The notes: generated by a model not told the origin, from the letters alone. A stretch of 7,381 nucleotides of DNA from Deltaproteobacteria bacterium (GCA_019309815.1 JAFDFO010000191.1:1-7381); one strand, 5' to 3'; positions 1 through 6,590 are shown, counted from the first letter of the stretch. Made by a program: numbers and translations.

Positions 1-6
1 AGGACT

Positions 7-705
7 ATGTTTCAGGGTTTTGATCTAAACAGACTGATCGTCATGATCGTGCCTCTACTCTTTGCTGTCACGATCCACGAGGTTGCCCATGGATGGGTGG
101 CCAATCGCCTGGGGGACCCTACGGCTAGATTGGCGGGAAGGCTCAGCCTTAACCCGATCAAGCACCTCGACGTCGTAGGATCTTTTGTGCTTCCATTGAT
201 GCTGTTCTTGGTCAGATCACCGATTATTTTTGGCTATGCCAAGCCGGTGCCGGTGAACCTGGCCAACCTGCGGAACTACCGACGTGACACAATCCTTGTC
301 TCCTCTGCCGGCGTTGCAGCTAATCTGGCCGGTGCATTGATCTGCGGTGTAGCTTTTCAGACCATGCTCCACTTCAGATCATTTTTTGCAACATCGATCT
401 TCAGTTTTTTCGCCATGGACTTGTTCTTCATGCTGGGATATGGCGTTCTGATCAATGCCATCCTGGCGGTCTTCAATATGATACCGGTGCCGCCGCTGGA
501 TGGGAGCAAGGTTCTCTTGATGGTGCTGCCTCCTCGGTATGCGGCCAAGTTCGCACACATAGGACGTTTTGGCATGATCATCCTGATTTTTCTCCTTTTC
601 ACAGGGATGATAAATGGTATAATATCATTCTTTGTTGGACCTGTCCTACGGATTTGCATGGGAACCGAGGGGCTGGCAATATTTGTTCAATATCTGATAC
701 GTTAG
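7..705 (+). CDS. Site-2 protease family (M50) membrane zinc metalloprotease
   Basis: A 232-residue polytopic membrane protein of the S2P/M50 family, which cleaves substrates within the membrane. The zinc-binding HExxH motif is visible as HEVAH at residues 24-28 inside the first hydrophobic segment. The second family motif, NMIPVPPLDG at residues 157-166, supplies the third zinc ligand, Asp165. Several hydrophobic segments lie between about 10-30, 55-75, 95-125, 130-160 and 185-215. The length fits the short, PDZ-less bacterial group rather than RseP, which is about 450 residues. An AGGA just upstream and the position of the HExxH motif support the ATG at base 7. The stop is 10 bp before trpS, so the two are probably cotranscribed. 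The substrate is unknown; a housekeeping role is inferred only from the conserved neighbourhood. Confidence 0.93.
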   Translation: MFQGFDLNRLIVMIVPLLFAVTIHEVAHGWVANRLGDPTARLAGRLSLNPIKHLDVVGSFVLPLMLFLVRSPIIFGYAKPVPVNLANLRNYRRDTILVSSAGVAANLAGALICGVAFQTMLHFRSFFATSIFSFFAMDLFFMLGYGVLINAILAVFNMIPVPPLDGSKVLLMVLPPRYAAKFAHIGRFGMIILIFLLFTGMINGIISFFVGPVLRICMGTEGLAIFVQYLIR

Positions 706-715
706 GAAATAGGAA

Positions 716-1699
716 ATGGCGAAGAAGCGGATTTTGAGCGGGATGCGTCCTACCGGCCCACTCCATTTGGGTAACCTGCACGGGGCGCTGGCAAACTGGA
801 ACAAAATGCAGGAAGAGTATGAATGTTTCTTTTTCATCGCGGACTGGCACGCGCTTACCAGCGATTATGAATCAACAGGATCGATCCAGGCCTACTCCAT
901 GGATGTCTTCTTGGATTGGTTGAGTGTGGGGCTTTCACCGGAAAAATGCACCCTCTTTGTGCAGTCGCACATCAAGGAACATGCAGAGCTTTTTCTGCTC
1001 CTTTCCATGATCACTCCCCTCCCCTGGCTTGAGCGAAACCCCACCTACAAGGAGCAGATCGCCGAGCTGAAGAACAAGGACCTCTCCACCTTTGGCTTCT
1101 TGGGCTACCCCGTGCTTCAGGCAGCCGATATCATTATGTACAAAGCCAACGGAGTTCCTGTCGGGATAGATCAGGCGCCGCATGTCGAACTCACGCGAGA
1201 GATTGCCAGGCGCTTTAACCATTTCTATGGAGACATCTTTCCCATCCCGGAGACAATTCTCACCGAGACACCCAAGATCCTTGGCCTTGATCGCCGTAAG
1301 ATGAGCAAGAGTTACGGCAATGCCATCTTTCTTTCAGACCCCCCGAAGGAGGTTCGGAACAAGGTGGGTCAAATGATCACCGATCCACAGAGGGCGCGAC
1401 GTACCGACCCGGGGAATCCTGATGTCTGCAATGTCTTCAGCTTTCATCAGATGTATTCCGACCAGGAGACGACCCAGCGCGCTAACGACGAATGCCGGAA
1501 GGCGGAGATCGGGTGCGTGGAATGCAAGAAAATGATGGCGGAGTTCCTTATCACGGTCCTGGAGCCGATTCATGAAAAACGCGCGTACTATGAGGCCAAC
1601 CCGGACACGCTCAGGGCAGTCATAGAAGACGGTGATCTGAGGGCAGGAGCCGTCGCACGTGAGACCATGGCAGAGGTACGCGAAGCGGTTAAGATTTAG
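716..1699 (+). CDS. trpS: Tryptophanyl-tRNA synthetase
   Basis: A class I aminoacyl-tRNA synthetase that charges tRNA-Trp with tryptophan using ATP, in the cytoplasm. The 327-residue length is normal for bacterial TrpRS. The HIGH-type signature appears as HLGN at residues 17-20 after RPTGPL. The KMSKS loop is perfect at residues 195-199. The GIDQ motif at 150-153 matches the family's tryptophan-binding region. The C-terminal helical anticodon-binding part, about 210-327, is present. The start follows the purine-rich AGGAAATAGGAA and lies 10 bp after the protease stop, suggesting translational coupling in one operon. No frameshift or missing motif is visible. Confidence 0.98.
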   Translation: MAKKRILSGMRPTGPLHLGNLHGALANWNKMQEEYECFFFIADWHALTSDYESTGSIQAYSMDVFLDWLSVGLSPEKCTLFVQSHIKEHAELFLLLSMITPLPWLERNPTYKEQIAELKNKDLSTFGFLGYPVLQAADIIMYKANGVPVGIDQAPHVELTREIARRFNHFYGDIFPIPETILTETPKILGLDRRKMSKSYGNAIFLSDPPKEVRNKVGQMITDPQRARRTDPGNPDVCNVFSFHQMYSDQETTQRANDECRKAEIGCVECKKMMAEFLITVLEPIHEKRAYYEANPDTLRAVIEDGDLRAGAVARETMAEVREAVKI

Positions 1700-1763
1700 G
1701 AGGCATTCATCGGGGGGTCATTCGGTCGTTTCTCATGAAGGATTAGATATCCAGAGAAGGCTT

Positions 1764-1922
1764 GAAATTCGAAGCTCGAAATCCGAAACTCGAAACAAAT
1801 CCGAATGACAAAAATCTCAATGACAAAAACGGAAAGCACAGCACCAGATCGCTGTTGTTTTGGATTTTGAACATTTGAATTTTGATATTGTTTCGGATTT
1901 CGGATTTCGATATTCGTATTTT
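1764..1922. repeat. Long imperfect inverted repeat (dispersed MITE-like element)
   Basis: This fills most of the 299-bp gap between trpS and scpA. The left arm (about 1764-1836) is built from variations of CGAAATCCGAAA and CAAATCCGAATGACAAAAA. The right arm (about 1852-1922) read in reverse complement gives the same series, for example CGAAATCCGAAATCCGAAAC followed by TTCAAATGTTCAAAA. The arms would fold into a long AT-rich hairpin with mismatches. Elements with this 'TTCGAATTTCGGATTTCG' character recur as intergenic dispersed repeats in environmental bacterial genomes (general recollection, not searched). It separates trpS from scpA, which are often adjacent. It could destabilise or attenuate transcripts, or be a non-autonomous mobile element. 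No terminal target-site duplication is obvious. Confidence 0.75.
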
Positions 1923-1998
1923 ATGAGCGGGCATCACATGGTCTCGTAGTGAGTCAACTAATCAATGGATATAGACCTCAAACAGACATAGAATTGTC

Positions 1999-2690
1999 AT
2001 GGTAGAGCAAACACAAGATCACACGCCTTATCAAGTAAACCTGGGAGAGCTGTTTGACGGTCCCATGGACCTGCTCGTTCATTTGGTCAAGAAGAACGAA
2101 GTGGACATATACGACATCCCCATTGCCTTGATTACTCAACAGTACATCGAATACCTGGAATGGATGAAATCCGTGAACATCGACGTGGCTGGTGAGTTCC
2201 TGGTGATGGCTGCCACGCTGGCCCATATCAAGTCCCGCACGTTGCTCCCCACCCCGGAAGAAGAAGGCGAAGATGAGGACCCGCGCATGGAGATCATCAG
2301 ACCCTTAGCAGAGTATCTGCAACTGAAGTATGCTGCTGACGATTTGCTGGATCGAGATCGACTTGACTGGGATGTCTTTCGGCGAACAGATCTTGATGCC
2401 GCAGAGGCGTGGTCTGAGGAAGAGCCCGGCCTCATACAGGTTGGACTCTTTGAACTCATTGACGCATTTCAGGATATTATCAAGCGCGTATCGCCGAAGT
2501 ACTTGTGGGATCTCACGCCCGATAAGATCTCGGTTAAAAGCAGGATGTCTCAGATTTCAGAGCTGAAACAGAGGCCACAAGAAGAGATATCATTGTAACC
2601 TTTCTGGCTGTGCTTGAAATGGCAAAGTTGCAGCTTATTCGGATCATGCAGCACGTGGAATCCGGCATTATAAGGATTTTCAATGGATGA
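1999..2690 (+). pseudogene. scpA: Segregation and condensation protein A, disrupted near the 3' end
   Basis: ScpA is the kleisin that bridges SMC heads and binds ScpB in the bacterial condensin. The N-terminal signature FDGPMDLLVHLVKKNEVDIY (19-38) and the helical middle are intact. The open frame runs to a TAA at 2596-2598, giving 199 residues against about 230-270 in the family. From about 2580 a second frame (+2) continues TRRDIIVTFLAVLEMAKL and then QLIRIMQHVESGIIRIF, which is the conserved C-terminal winged helix, ending with TGA at 2688-2690. The usual 'sFeeLF' stretch between KQRP and VTFLA is missing. This indicates a small internal deletion of 3n+1 nt, roughly 30-40 nt, near 2575-2583. 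The relic end overlaps the scpB ATG (ATGGATGA), the normal coupled arrangement. The start at 1999 has no clear Shine-Dalgarno; an in-frame TAG at 1972 limits alternatives. Without the winged helix, SMC-head binding would be lost. Confidence 0.85.
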
Positions 2691-3232
2691 TTTAAAAGCG
2701 ATTATTGAGAGTTTACTGTTTGTTGCGGAGATCCCTCTTAAGATCGACAAGATCAAAACCATTCTGGAACTTGAGGACCGCAATGCCGTCCGTGACGCCC
2801 TCACCCCTCACCAGTCTGGCCGAAGAATATGAATCCGGAAAGCGCGGCTTCTTTTTGAGCGAGGTTGCCGGCGGGTTCCAGCTCCGAACCCGGCCAGAGT
2901 ATGGGCAGTGGATCAGGCGCCTCAAAGAGACGAGGCCCGCCCGTTTGAGTCGGGCCGCTATGGAGACACTATCCATCGTTGCCTACAAGCAGCCCATACT
3001 TCGAAGCGACGTAGAGTACCTGAGGGGCGTGGACTGTGGAGGGACGCTTCGCACACTTCTTGAGCGAAGGCTCGTTCGAATCATGGGCCGCAAGGATCTC
3101 CCCGGCCGTCCTATGATATACGGCACGACGAGGGAATTCCTGGAGCTGTTCGATCTCAAGGACCTCAATGAGCTCCCTTCGCTCAAAGATCTCAAGGATC
3201 TGGGAGAAGCATGGCCGAACGACTCCACGTAG
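2683..3232 (+). pseudogene. scpB: Segregation and condensation protein B, frameshifted by a 7-bp duplication
   Basis: ScpB dimerises and binds the ScpA kleisin in the SMC condensin. Its true N-terminus starts at the ATG at 2683 (MDDLKAIIESLLFVAEIPLK, typical of ScpB), but this frame stops at 2830-2832 after 49 codons. The rest of the protein is in the +1 frame: LAEEYESGKRGFFL, then ETLSIVAYKQPIL and VGRKD-like MGRKDLPGRPMIYGT, both hallmark ScpB winged-helix motifs. The break coincides with two adjacent copies of CCTCACC. Removing one gives VRDALTSLAEEYESG and an intact 180-residue protein of normal length. The downstream frame alone could begin only at a TTG (2705) with no ribosome binding site, so it is unlikely to be made. 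The 3' end overlaps the next gene by 22 bp. A sequencing or assembly error remains possible. Confidence 0.9.
2798..2812 (+). repeat. 7-bp tandem duplication that breaks scpB
   Basis: The bases CCCTCAC CCCTCAC C contain two exact, adjacent 7-bp copies (CCTCACC at 2799-2805 and 2806-2812). Seven is not a multiple of three, so the second copy shifts the scpB frame by +1. Deleting either copy joins the two conserved ScpB halves without any residue missing. Short tandem duplications arise by replication slippage and can revert the same way. Confidence 0.9.
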
Positions 3233-3954
3233 TCCTTGCACGGGCCGGCGTCGCCTCTCGACGTGAGGCAGAGAAACTGATTCGCGAAGGCCGTGTGCAG
3301 GTAAACGGCCAGGTGATCGTAAAGCTAGGCTCTCAGGTGACCTGGGGACAAGACACTATCCGTGTAGATGATCGACTCATCAGCCGGTTGGAGCCCAAGG
3401 TTACCGTCATACTGAACAAGCCGAAAGAAGTTCTCACCACATCCCATGATCCCAGAGGTCGTCGGACCACGGCCGACCTTGTCAGCAAGATTAAAGCTCG
3501 TGTCTTTCCGGTGGGACGACTCGACTATCACACCGAGGGGCTCCTCATCCTCACAAATGACGGAGAGCTCGCCCAATATCTTCAGCATCCCCGCTACGGC
3601 ATTCCCAAAACCTATATGACAAAGGTCAAGGGAATCCCCAATGAACGGGCCCTGCAGCGCCTGAGGTCGGGTGTTGTTCTGGATCGCCGGCGCACTGCAC
3701 CAGCCACGGTCAAGAAGACCGGGACAACCGGCAAGAATGCATGGCTCGAAATCACCGTCAGAGAAGGGAGAAATCGACAGGTTAGACGAATGTGCATCAT
3801 CGTGGGGCACCCTGTCATGAAATTGAAACGGATTCGCTACGGGCCAATCCAATTGGGAAGTCTGAAACCAGGATTCTATCGCAGCCTGACCCCGGGTGAG
3901 ATTGAAAAACTGCGGAAGTATAGCCCCAAGGCTGGGGAAACCAAGAGAGGATAG
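3211..3954 (+). CDS. rluB: RsuA/RluB-family rRNA pseudouridine synthase
   Basis: A 247-residue enzyme that isomerises a uridine in rRNA to pseudouridine. An S4 RNA-binding domain occupies about residues 1-60 (RLHVVLARAGVASRREAE, VQVNG). The RsuA-type catalytic domain follows, with the catalytic aspartate D105 in VGRLDYHTEGLLILTNDG (101-118). The conserved EGRNRQVRRM is at 185-194, and the C-terminal LKRIRYGPIQLG block is present. Members of this family modify 16S (RsuA) or 23S (RluB, RluE, RluF) rRNA. RluB, which acts on helix 89 of 23S rRNA, is preferred because the scpA-scpB-rluB order is widely conserved; the exact target cannot be proved from sequence. The ATG lies 22 bp inside the scpB end, with GGGAG just upstream, so expression may depend on translation through scpB. 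The frameshifts upstream could therefore lower its output. Confidence 0.9.
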   Translation: MAERLHVVLARAGVASRREAEKLIREGRVQVNGQVIVKLGSQVTWGQDTIRVDDRLISRLEPKVTVILNKPKEVLTTSHDPRGRRTTADLVSKIKARVFPVGRLDYHTEGLLILTNDGELAQYLQHPRYGIPKTYMTKVKGIPNERALQRLRSGVVLDRRRTAPATVKKTGTTGKNAWLEITVREGRNRQVRRMCIIVGHPVMKLKRIRYGPIQLGSLKPGFYRSLTPGEIEKLRKYSPKAGETKRG

Positions 3955-3963
3955 AGTTTGATC

Positions 3964-3990
3964 TTTACAATTTCGCTCTCTCATTGTAAG
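3964..3990 (+). promoter_or_regulatory. Possible tRNA promoter containing a 7-bp dyad
   Basis: TTTACA (3964-3969) resembles a -35 box, and TGTAAG (3985-3990), a 4/6 match, lies 15 bp downstream in the -10 position, about 17 bp before the tRNA. The two elements sit on a perfect inverted repeat, TTACAAT (3965-3971) and ATTGTAA (3983-3989), separated by 11 nt. The dyad could alternatively be a weak hairpin after the pseudouridine synthase gene, but no T-run follows. The promoter match is modest. Confidence 0.35.
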
Positions 3991-4006
3991 GGTTGAGTTC
4001 AACCAT

Positions 4007-4082
4007 GGGCGGTTAACTCAGTGGTGAGAGTGCCATCTTCACACGGTGGAAGTCCGCGGTTCAAATCCGCGACCGCCCACCA
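4007..4082 (+). tRNA. tRNA-Val (anticodon CAC)
   Basis: A complete 76-nt cloverleaf with encoded CCA. The acceptor stem is GGGCGGT/ACCGCCC (4007-4013 with 4072-4078). The D stem is ACTC/GAGT (4016-4019 with 4028-4031). The anticodon stem is CCATC/GGTGG with loop TTCACAC, placing anticodon CAC at 4040-4042, which reads the valine codon GUG. The T arm is CGCGG-TTCAAAT-CCGCG (4055-4071). The discriminator is A4079 and CCA is at 4080-4082. It is followed by a strong terminator. Its 3' half is duplicated at 6864-6903, so it is probably an integration site that still has a working tRNA. Confidence 0.97.
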
Positions 4083-4090
4083 GTAAAATC

Positions 4091-4124
4091 AAGGGATTAT
4101 GGGGACATCCATAATCCCTTTTTT
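4091..4124 (+). terminator. Intrinsic terminator after tRNA-Val
   Basis: A perfect 12-bp stem, AAGGGATTATGG (4091-4102) and CCATAATCCCTT (4109-4120), closes a 6-nt loop and is followed by a run of T (to 4124). It sits 8 bp after the tRNA CCA. On the opposite strand the same hairpin is followed by a moderately T-rich stretch (GATTTTA), so it may also stop transcription of the convergent lipoprotein genes, the nearest of which ends at 4141. Confidence 0.9.
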
Positions 4125-4140
4125 CGTTCTTGTCGGGAAC

Positions 4141-4629
4141 CTAGTGCTTTTTGGGCAAGGATTGATCGAAAGCTTCTTTCTTCCTTCTGATCTCAGGTTC
4201 GATGTTCTTGATGAAGTCGAAATAGATCTCGGATGTGCCCGGAGGGTGCAATAAGTTAACGTGGGTTCTCTTGTAGGTATCATAGAAGCTGACTAGTGCA
4301 TCATAGCTGTTCAAGAAACCTTCAGGTACCTCTTGAGCCAGCTCATTCATGGCATCATCGATCGCAGACAGGTCTGCTTTTCTCTTTTCTTGAAAAGCCT
4401 TATCTATCACATATTCTGGTATGGAAGCCTTACCCGAAACCTCAGCTGTCTCCAACGCGGCAGCATATGTCCTGCTTTGATTAAGGCAGGCCCGGGCTGC
4501 GTTGTACATCAACTCAGCCGTCTTCTCCATCTTGGCCTGATACGCCGCGGTATCGACACTCTTCGAACATCCAAAACACATGGCCACAACACAAATCACT
4601 GCAAAGCTCACTCTCATTCTCACACTCAT
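4141..4629 (-). CDS. Small predicted lipoprotein, helical, function unknown
   Basis: A 162-residue protein that I do not recognise. It begins with a signal peptide (MSVRMRVSFAVICVVAMCFG) ending in a lipobox-like CFGC, with Cys21 the likely lipidated residue. Cys in place of Leu at -3 is unusual. Serine follows the cysteine, which by the enterobacterial rule favours the outer membrane. The mature part is charged and probably mostly alpha-helical, with a tyrosine- and aromatic-rich segment near 107-135. The ATG at 4629 is chosen over an upstream in-frame GTG (4644) because GGGAGGT (4636-4642) lies 6 nt before it and would be overrun by the longer form. It is the last of three lipoprotein genes in the same direction and ends 17 bp from the tRNA terminator. 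Confidence 0.72.
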   Translation of the reverse strand: MSVRMRVSFAVICVVAMCFGCSKSVDTAAYQAKMEKTAELMYNAARACLNQSRTYAAALETAEVSGKASIPEYVIDKAFQEKRKADLSAIDDAMNELAQEVPEGFLNSYDALVSFYDTYKRTHVNLLHPPGTSEIYFDFIKNIEPEIRRKKEAFDQSLPKKH

Positions 4630-4664
4630 CACATTACCTCCCACTAATAAAGGTTCCAGGTTTT

Positions 4665-4697
4665 GAAGATCCCTCCAGCAAGCTGGAGGGAATCTTC
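4665..4697. repeat. Strong hairpin between two lipoprotein genes
   Basis: GAAGAT-CCCTCCAGC and GCTGGAGGG-A-ATCTTC form a 15-bp stem with one bulged base and a very small loop centred on AA (4680-4681). No T-run follows on either strand, so it is not a standard intrinsic terminator. It lies about 36 bp upstream of the 162-aa lipoprotein start on the - strand. It could stabilise the message, act as a leader structure, or be a REP-like repeat. Confidence 0.7.
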
Positions 4698-4744
4698 GAC
4701 CGTAAGGAAGGCTGCCATTTTCTGATTCGCTCGCTAACCTTTAT

Positions 4745-4789
4745 CCGCCTCTGGCGGGCCGCAGCCCGCGAAGCACTGCCGTCAGGCAG
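4745..4789. repeat. Cluster of overlapping GC-rich palindromes
   Basis: Three perfect short hairpins lie in 45 bp: CCGCC-TCT-GGCGG (4745-4757), GCGGGC-CGCA-GCCCGC (4754-4769) and CTGCC-GTCA-GGCAG (4776-4789). The first two share bases and are mutually exclusive folds. The stretch is much richer in GC than the flanking lipoprotein genes and has the look of a dispersed intergenic palindromic repeat. With the hairpin at 4665-4697 it fills much of the 265-bp gap between the lipoprotein genes; no gene is seen there. Confidence 0.65.
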
Positions 4790-4894
4790 AACCTACAGGG
4801 AATGCGCTCGCTGTGCGGTTCAAGCCACGGAGGGTAATCGTGAGTCTTGGGGCGGCTTCGATTTTTGCGATCTTATGGCCAATGATAGCTCTTT

Positions 4895-5500
4895 TTATTC
4901 TTTTGCTCCTTTGGATTTTAAGAGTTCTAGCACCTCTTTGTGGTCTTCACGTGAAGCCTCCATCAGCGGGGTATTTCCACCTTCATCCTTAACATTGACA
5001 TCAGCGCCTTTGGAAACTAATAGCTCAGCTACTTCTTTATGGCCTACATATGAAGCCCAAATCAGCGGGGTCCTTCCGTATTTATCCTTAACATTGACAT
5101 CAGCGCCCTTGGAGATCAAAAGTTTTGCCACTTCTTTGTGGCCCTTAAGTGAAGCCACGATCAGCGGGGTCCTTCCGAATTCATCCTTAACATTGACATC
5201 AGCGCCTTTGGAGATCAAAAGTTTTGCCACTTCTTTGTGGCCCTTAAGTGAAGCCACCATGAGGGCAGTATTACCACCGTTATCCCTAGAGTTTACGTCT
5301 ATCCCCGAATTCAGAAATAGTTGTAATACCTCGATATCATTTCTCTTTGCACTTCCCACAAAATTCTCTGCGGAGTATGATATACCTCTTCTTTCCAGAT
5401 CCTTACGACCCGAGTGGCCGCATCCTGCAAGAAAACCAAGCAGGGCCAGCGACAAACCGACCACCTTTACCCACTGAAATAAGCCGCCAACGGTTTTCAT
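4895..5500 (-). CDS. Ankyrin-repeat lipoprotein
   Basis: A 201-residue protein with a lipoprotein signal peptide (hydrophobic segment 11-25, lipobox LAGC, lipidated Cys27) followed by about five ankyrin repeats: a divergent one at about 44-76, then 77-109, 110-142, 143-175 and a partial 176-201. The repeats show the classic pattern (G-T-PLI-AS---GHKEVA-LLISKGADVNVKD). Ankyrin repeats bind proteins; being lipid-anchored, this one would act in the periplasm or at the cell surface, but its partner is unknown. The start is secure: AAGGAG (5508-5513) lies 7 nt before the ATG. It is 73 bp downstream of the 310-aa lipoprotein gene and in the same direction, so cotranscription is plausible, although TATACT (5535-5540 on this strand) could be a -10 box of its own. 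Glycine follows Cys27, so no inner-membrane retention signal is seen. Confidence 0.92.
   Translation of the reverse strand: MKTVGGLFQWVKVVGLSLALLGFLAGCGHSGRKDLERRGISYSAENFVGSAKRNDIEVLQLFLNSGIDVNSRDNGGNTALMVASLKGHKEVAKLLISKGADVNVKDEFGRTPLIVASLKGHKEVAKLLISKGADVNVKDKYGRTPLIWASYVGHKEVAELLVSKGADVNVKDEGGNTPLMEASREDHKEVLELLKSKGAKE
4985..5281. repeat. 99-bp tandem DNA repeats encoding ankyrin units
   Basis: Three units of exactly 99 bp begin at 4985, 5084 and 5183, each opening with ATCCTTAACATTGACATCAG on the + strand; a diverged fourth begins at 5282. Units at 5084 and 5183 are identical over their first 75 bases except for one position (5108 compared with 5207). The near absence of synonymous differences indicates recent duplication or gene conversion, and makes copy-number change by recombination likely. 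Confidence 0.92.
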
Positions 5501-5573
5501 CTCTTTTCTCCTTATTCCTATTTATCAGGACTAGAGTATAAGTTGGCTGCCAAATCTTGAACACTTGGGGCCT

Positions 5574-6506
5574 TCATTGAAGCCTGAATTCAACTCGCTC
5601 ATCATCTATCAGAATGATAGACCTATCAAGGAGAGCCTGTCCTGAAATATCTTTGTTCTTGTACTCTCTAACGGCATCTATGGGCATGAAAAAACTGTAC
5701 ATGATGTCTTCTATAGGAGCGTACTTTCCAGCAAGACTCTTTGTGCGCCCTTTTATCACTATATTATATCCATAAAATGCCCTCTTATCACTAATATGCT
5801 GATTGAGAGGACCCAACATTTTTCTCACTATTTCGTCAAACAGTCGTTTTCCAACATCATACCTATTCAGTTGTAAAGAATGATATACGTTTACAGTGTC
5901 AAAACCTATTGACAAGTATCTCTTAGCCTTGAACTCCAAGAGTTTAATAGATCGTTTCTGAAGTAAAGCTTTTGATGAAAGCCCCTGCGATTCTATCAAG
6001 TCAACAGTTGGCAATATCTTTGCTTTCAGTTCTATTCCTTCAGCTGAAGAAATGAAATCTTGATCGAAGTAATCCGTCGGCTTTATAAGTGTGACGTAGT
6101 CCTTTTCAAATACCCATGTTCTGGCTCTTGAGCGCATTATCCCTCTTACCGAATAATATCCTTCTTTCTTTGCAGTATACTCAAACACTGTGTTGTAAGA
6201 GCGAGGATAACTGTACTTAGAGTCAGGCGCAGCTTTCACCTCTATTGAAACTGTGCCATCTGTCCCTGTATATTCCACACCAGTATCCTGCAAGAACGTG
6301 TGATTCTTTGATGTGTATTCGACCTCCACGTTCTCGATAGGTTTTCCGTCCACATCTTTTACAATCACATTGTAAGTGTGGAGATTGGTTTCGACACTCG
6401 GAGAGATAGGTGTAGGTTGTGAAGCACACCCAGTCATTAAGACAATGCCAATCGGAAACATCAGAACCACGATTGCGCCGTACAAGGGCTTTTCTATGAA
6501 TTTCAT
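5574..6506 (-). CDS. Predicted lipoprotein with beta-sandwich-like domain, function unknown
   Basis: A 310-residue protein starting MKFIEKPLYGAIVVLMFPIG, with lipobox LMTGC and lipidated Cys27. A proline- and serine-rich linker (30-40) leads into a domain at about 44-135 whose pattern, YNVIVKDVDGKPIENVEVEY then GTDGTVSIEV, resembles carboxypeptidase-regulatory/Ig-like beta-sandwich domains found in secreted proteins. The C-terminal region, about 150-310, is mixed and matches nothing I recognise. The frame opens 28 codons earlier (ATG at 6590), but the ATG at 6506 is preferred because it places a proper signal peptide at the terminus; the ribosome site there is weak (AAAGAAAGAG). Alanine after the cysteine suggests outer-membrane sorting. 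It looks more A+T-rich than the housekeeping genes, in keeping with horizontal origin, and is the first gene of the lipoprotein cluster. Confidence 0.75.
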   Translation of the reverse strand: MKFIEKPLYGAIVVLMFPIGIVLMTGCASQPTPISPSVETNLHTYNVIVKDVDGKPIENVEVEYTSKNHTFLQDTGVEYTGTDGTVSIEVKAAPDSKYSYPRSYNTVFEYTAKKEGYYSVRGIMRSRARTWVFEKDYVTLIKPTDYFDQDFISSAEGIELKAKILPTVDLIESQGLSSKALLQKRSIKLLEFKAKRYLSIGFDTVNVYHSLQLNRYDVGKRLFDEIVRKMLGPLNQHISDKRAFYGYNIVIKGRTKSLAGKYAPIEDIMYSFFMPIDAVREYKNKDISGQALLDRSIILIDDERVEFRLQ

Positions 6507-6590
6507 TAGTCGCTCTTTCTTTGAGGCCAGAACATACTCATTGGACACAAGGTTGTAAGTTGCCTTTTCATAACTGAAAGTCAAAAACAT

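Noticed and set aside
1743..1937. 64-aa open frame on the - strand between trpS and scpA
   Set aside because: It is a translation of the inverted repeat (low-complexity F, S, K, I, R) with no ribosome site; such frames are a known artefact of this repeat type.
2565..2600. Programmed ribosomal frameshift in scpA
   Set aside because: No slippery heptamer is seen and part of the conserved protein is missing, so a deletion explains it better.
2705..3232. 175-aa reading of scpB from a TTG start
   Set aside because: Its first 30 or so residues do not match ScpB, while the other frame from 2683 matches exactly; no ribosome site precedes the TTG.
3325..4002. 225-aa open frame on the - strand
   Set aside because: It lies opposite the pseudouridine synthase, whose motifs are unmistakable, and shows no domain of its own.
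4875..5477. 200-aa open frame on the + strand with repeats
   Set aside because: Mirror of the ankyrin gene; its repeats merely reflect the 99-bp DNA repeats, and the - strand frame has a signal peptide, ribosome site and ankyrin consensus.
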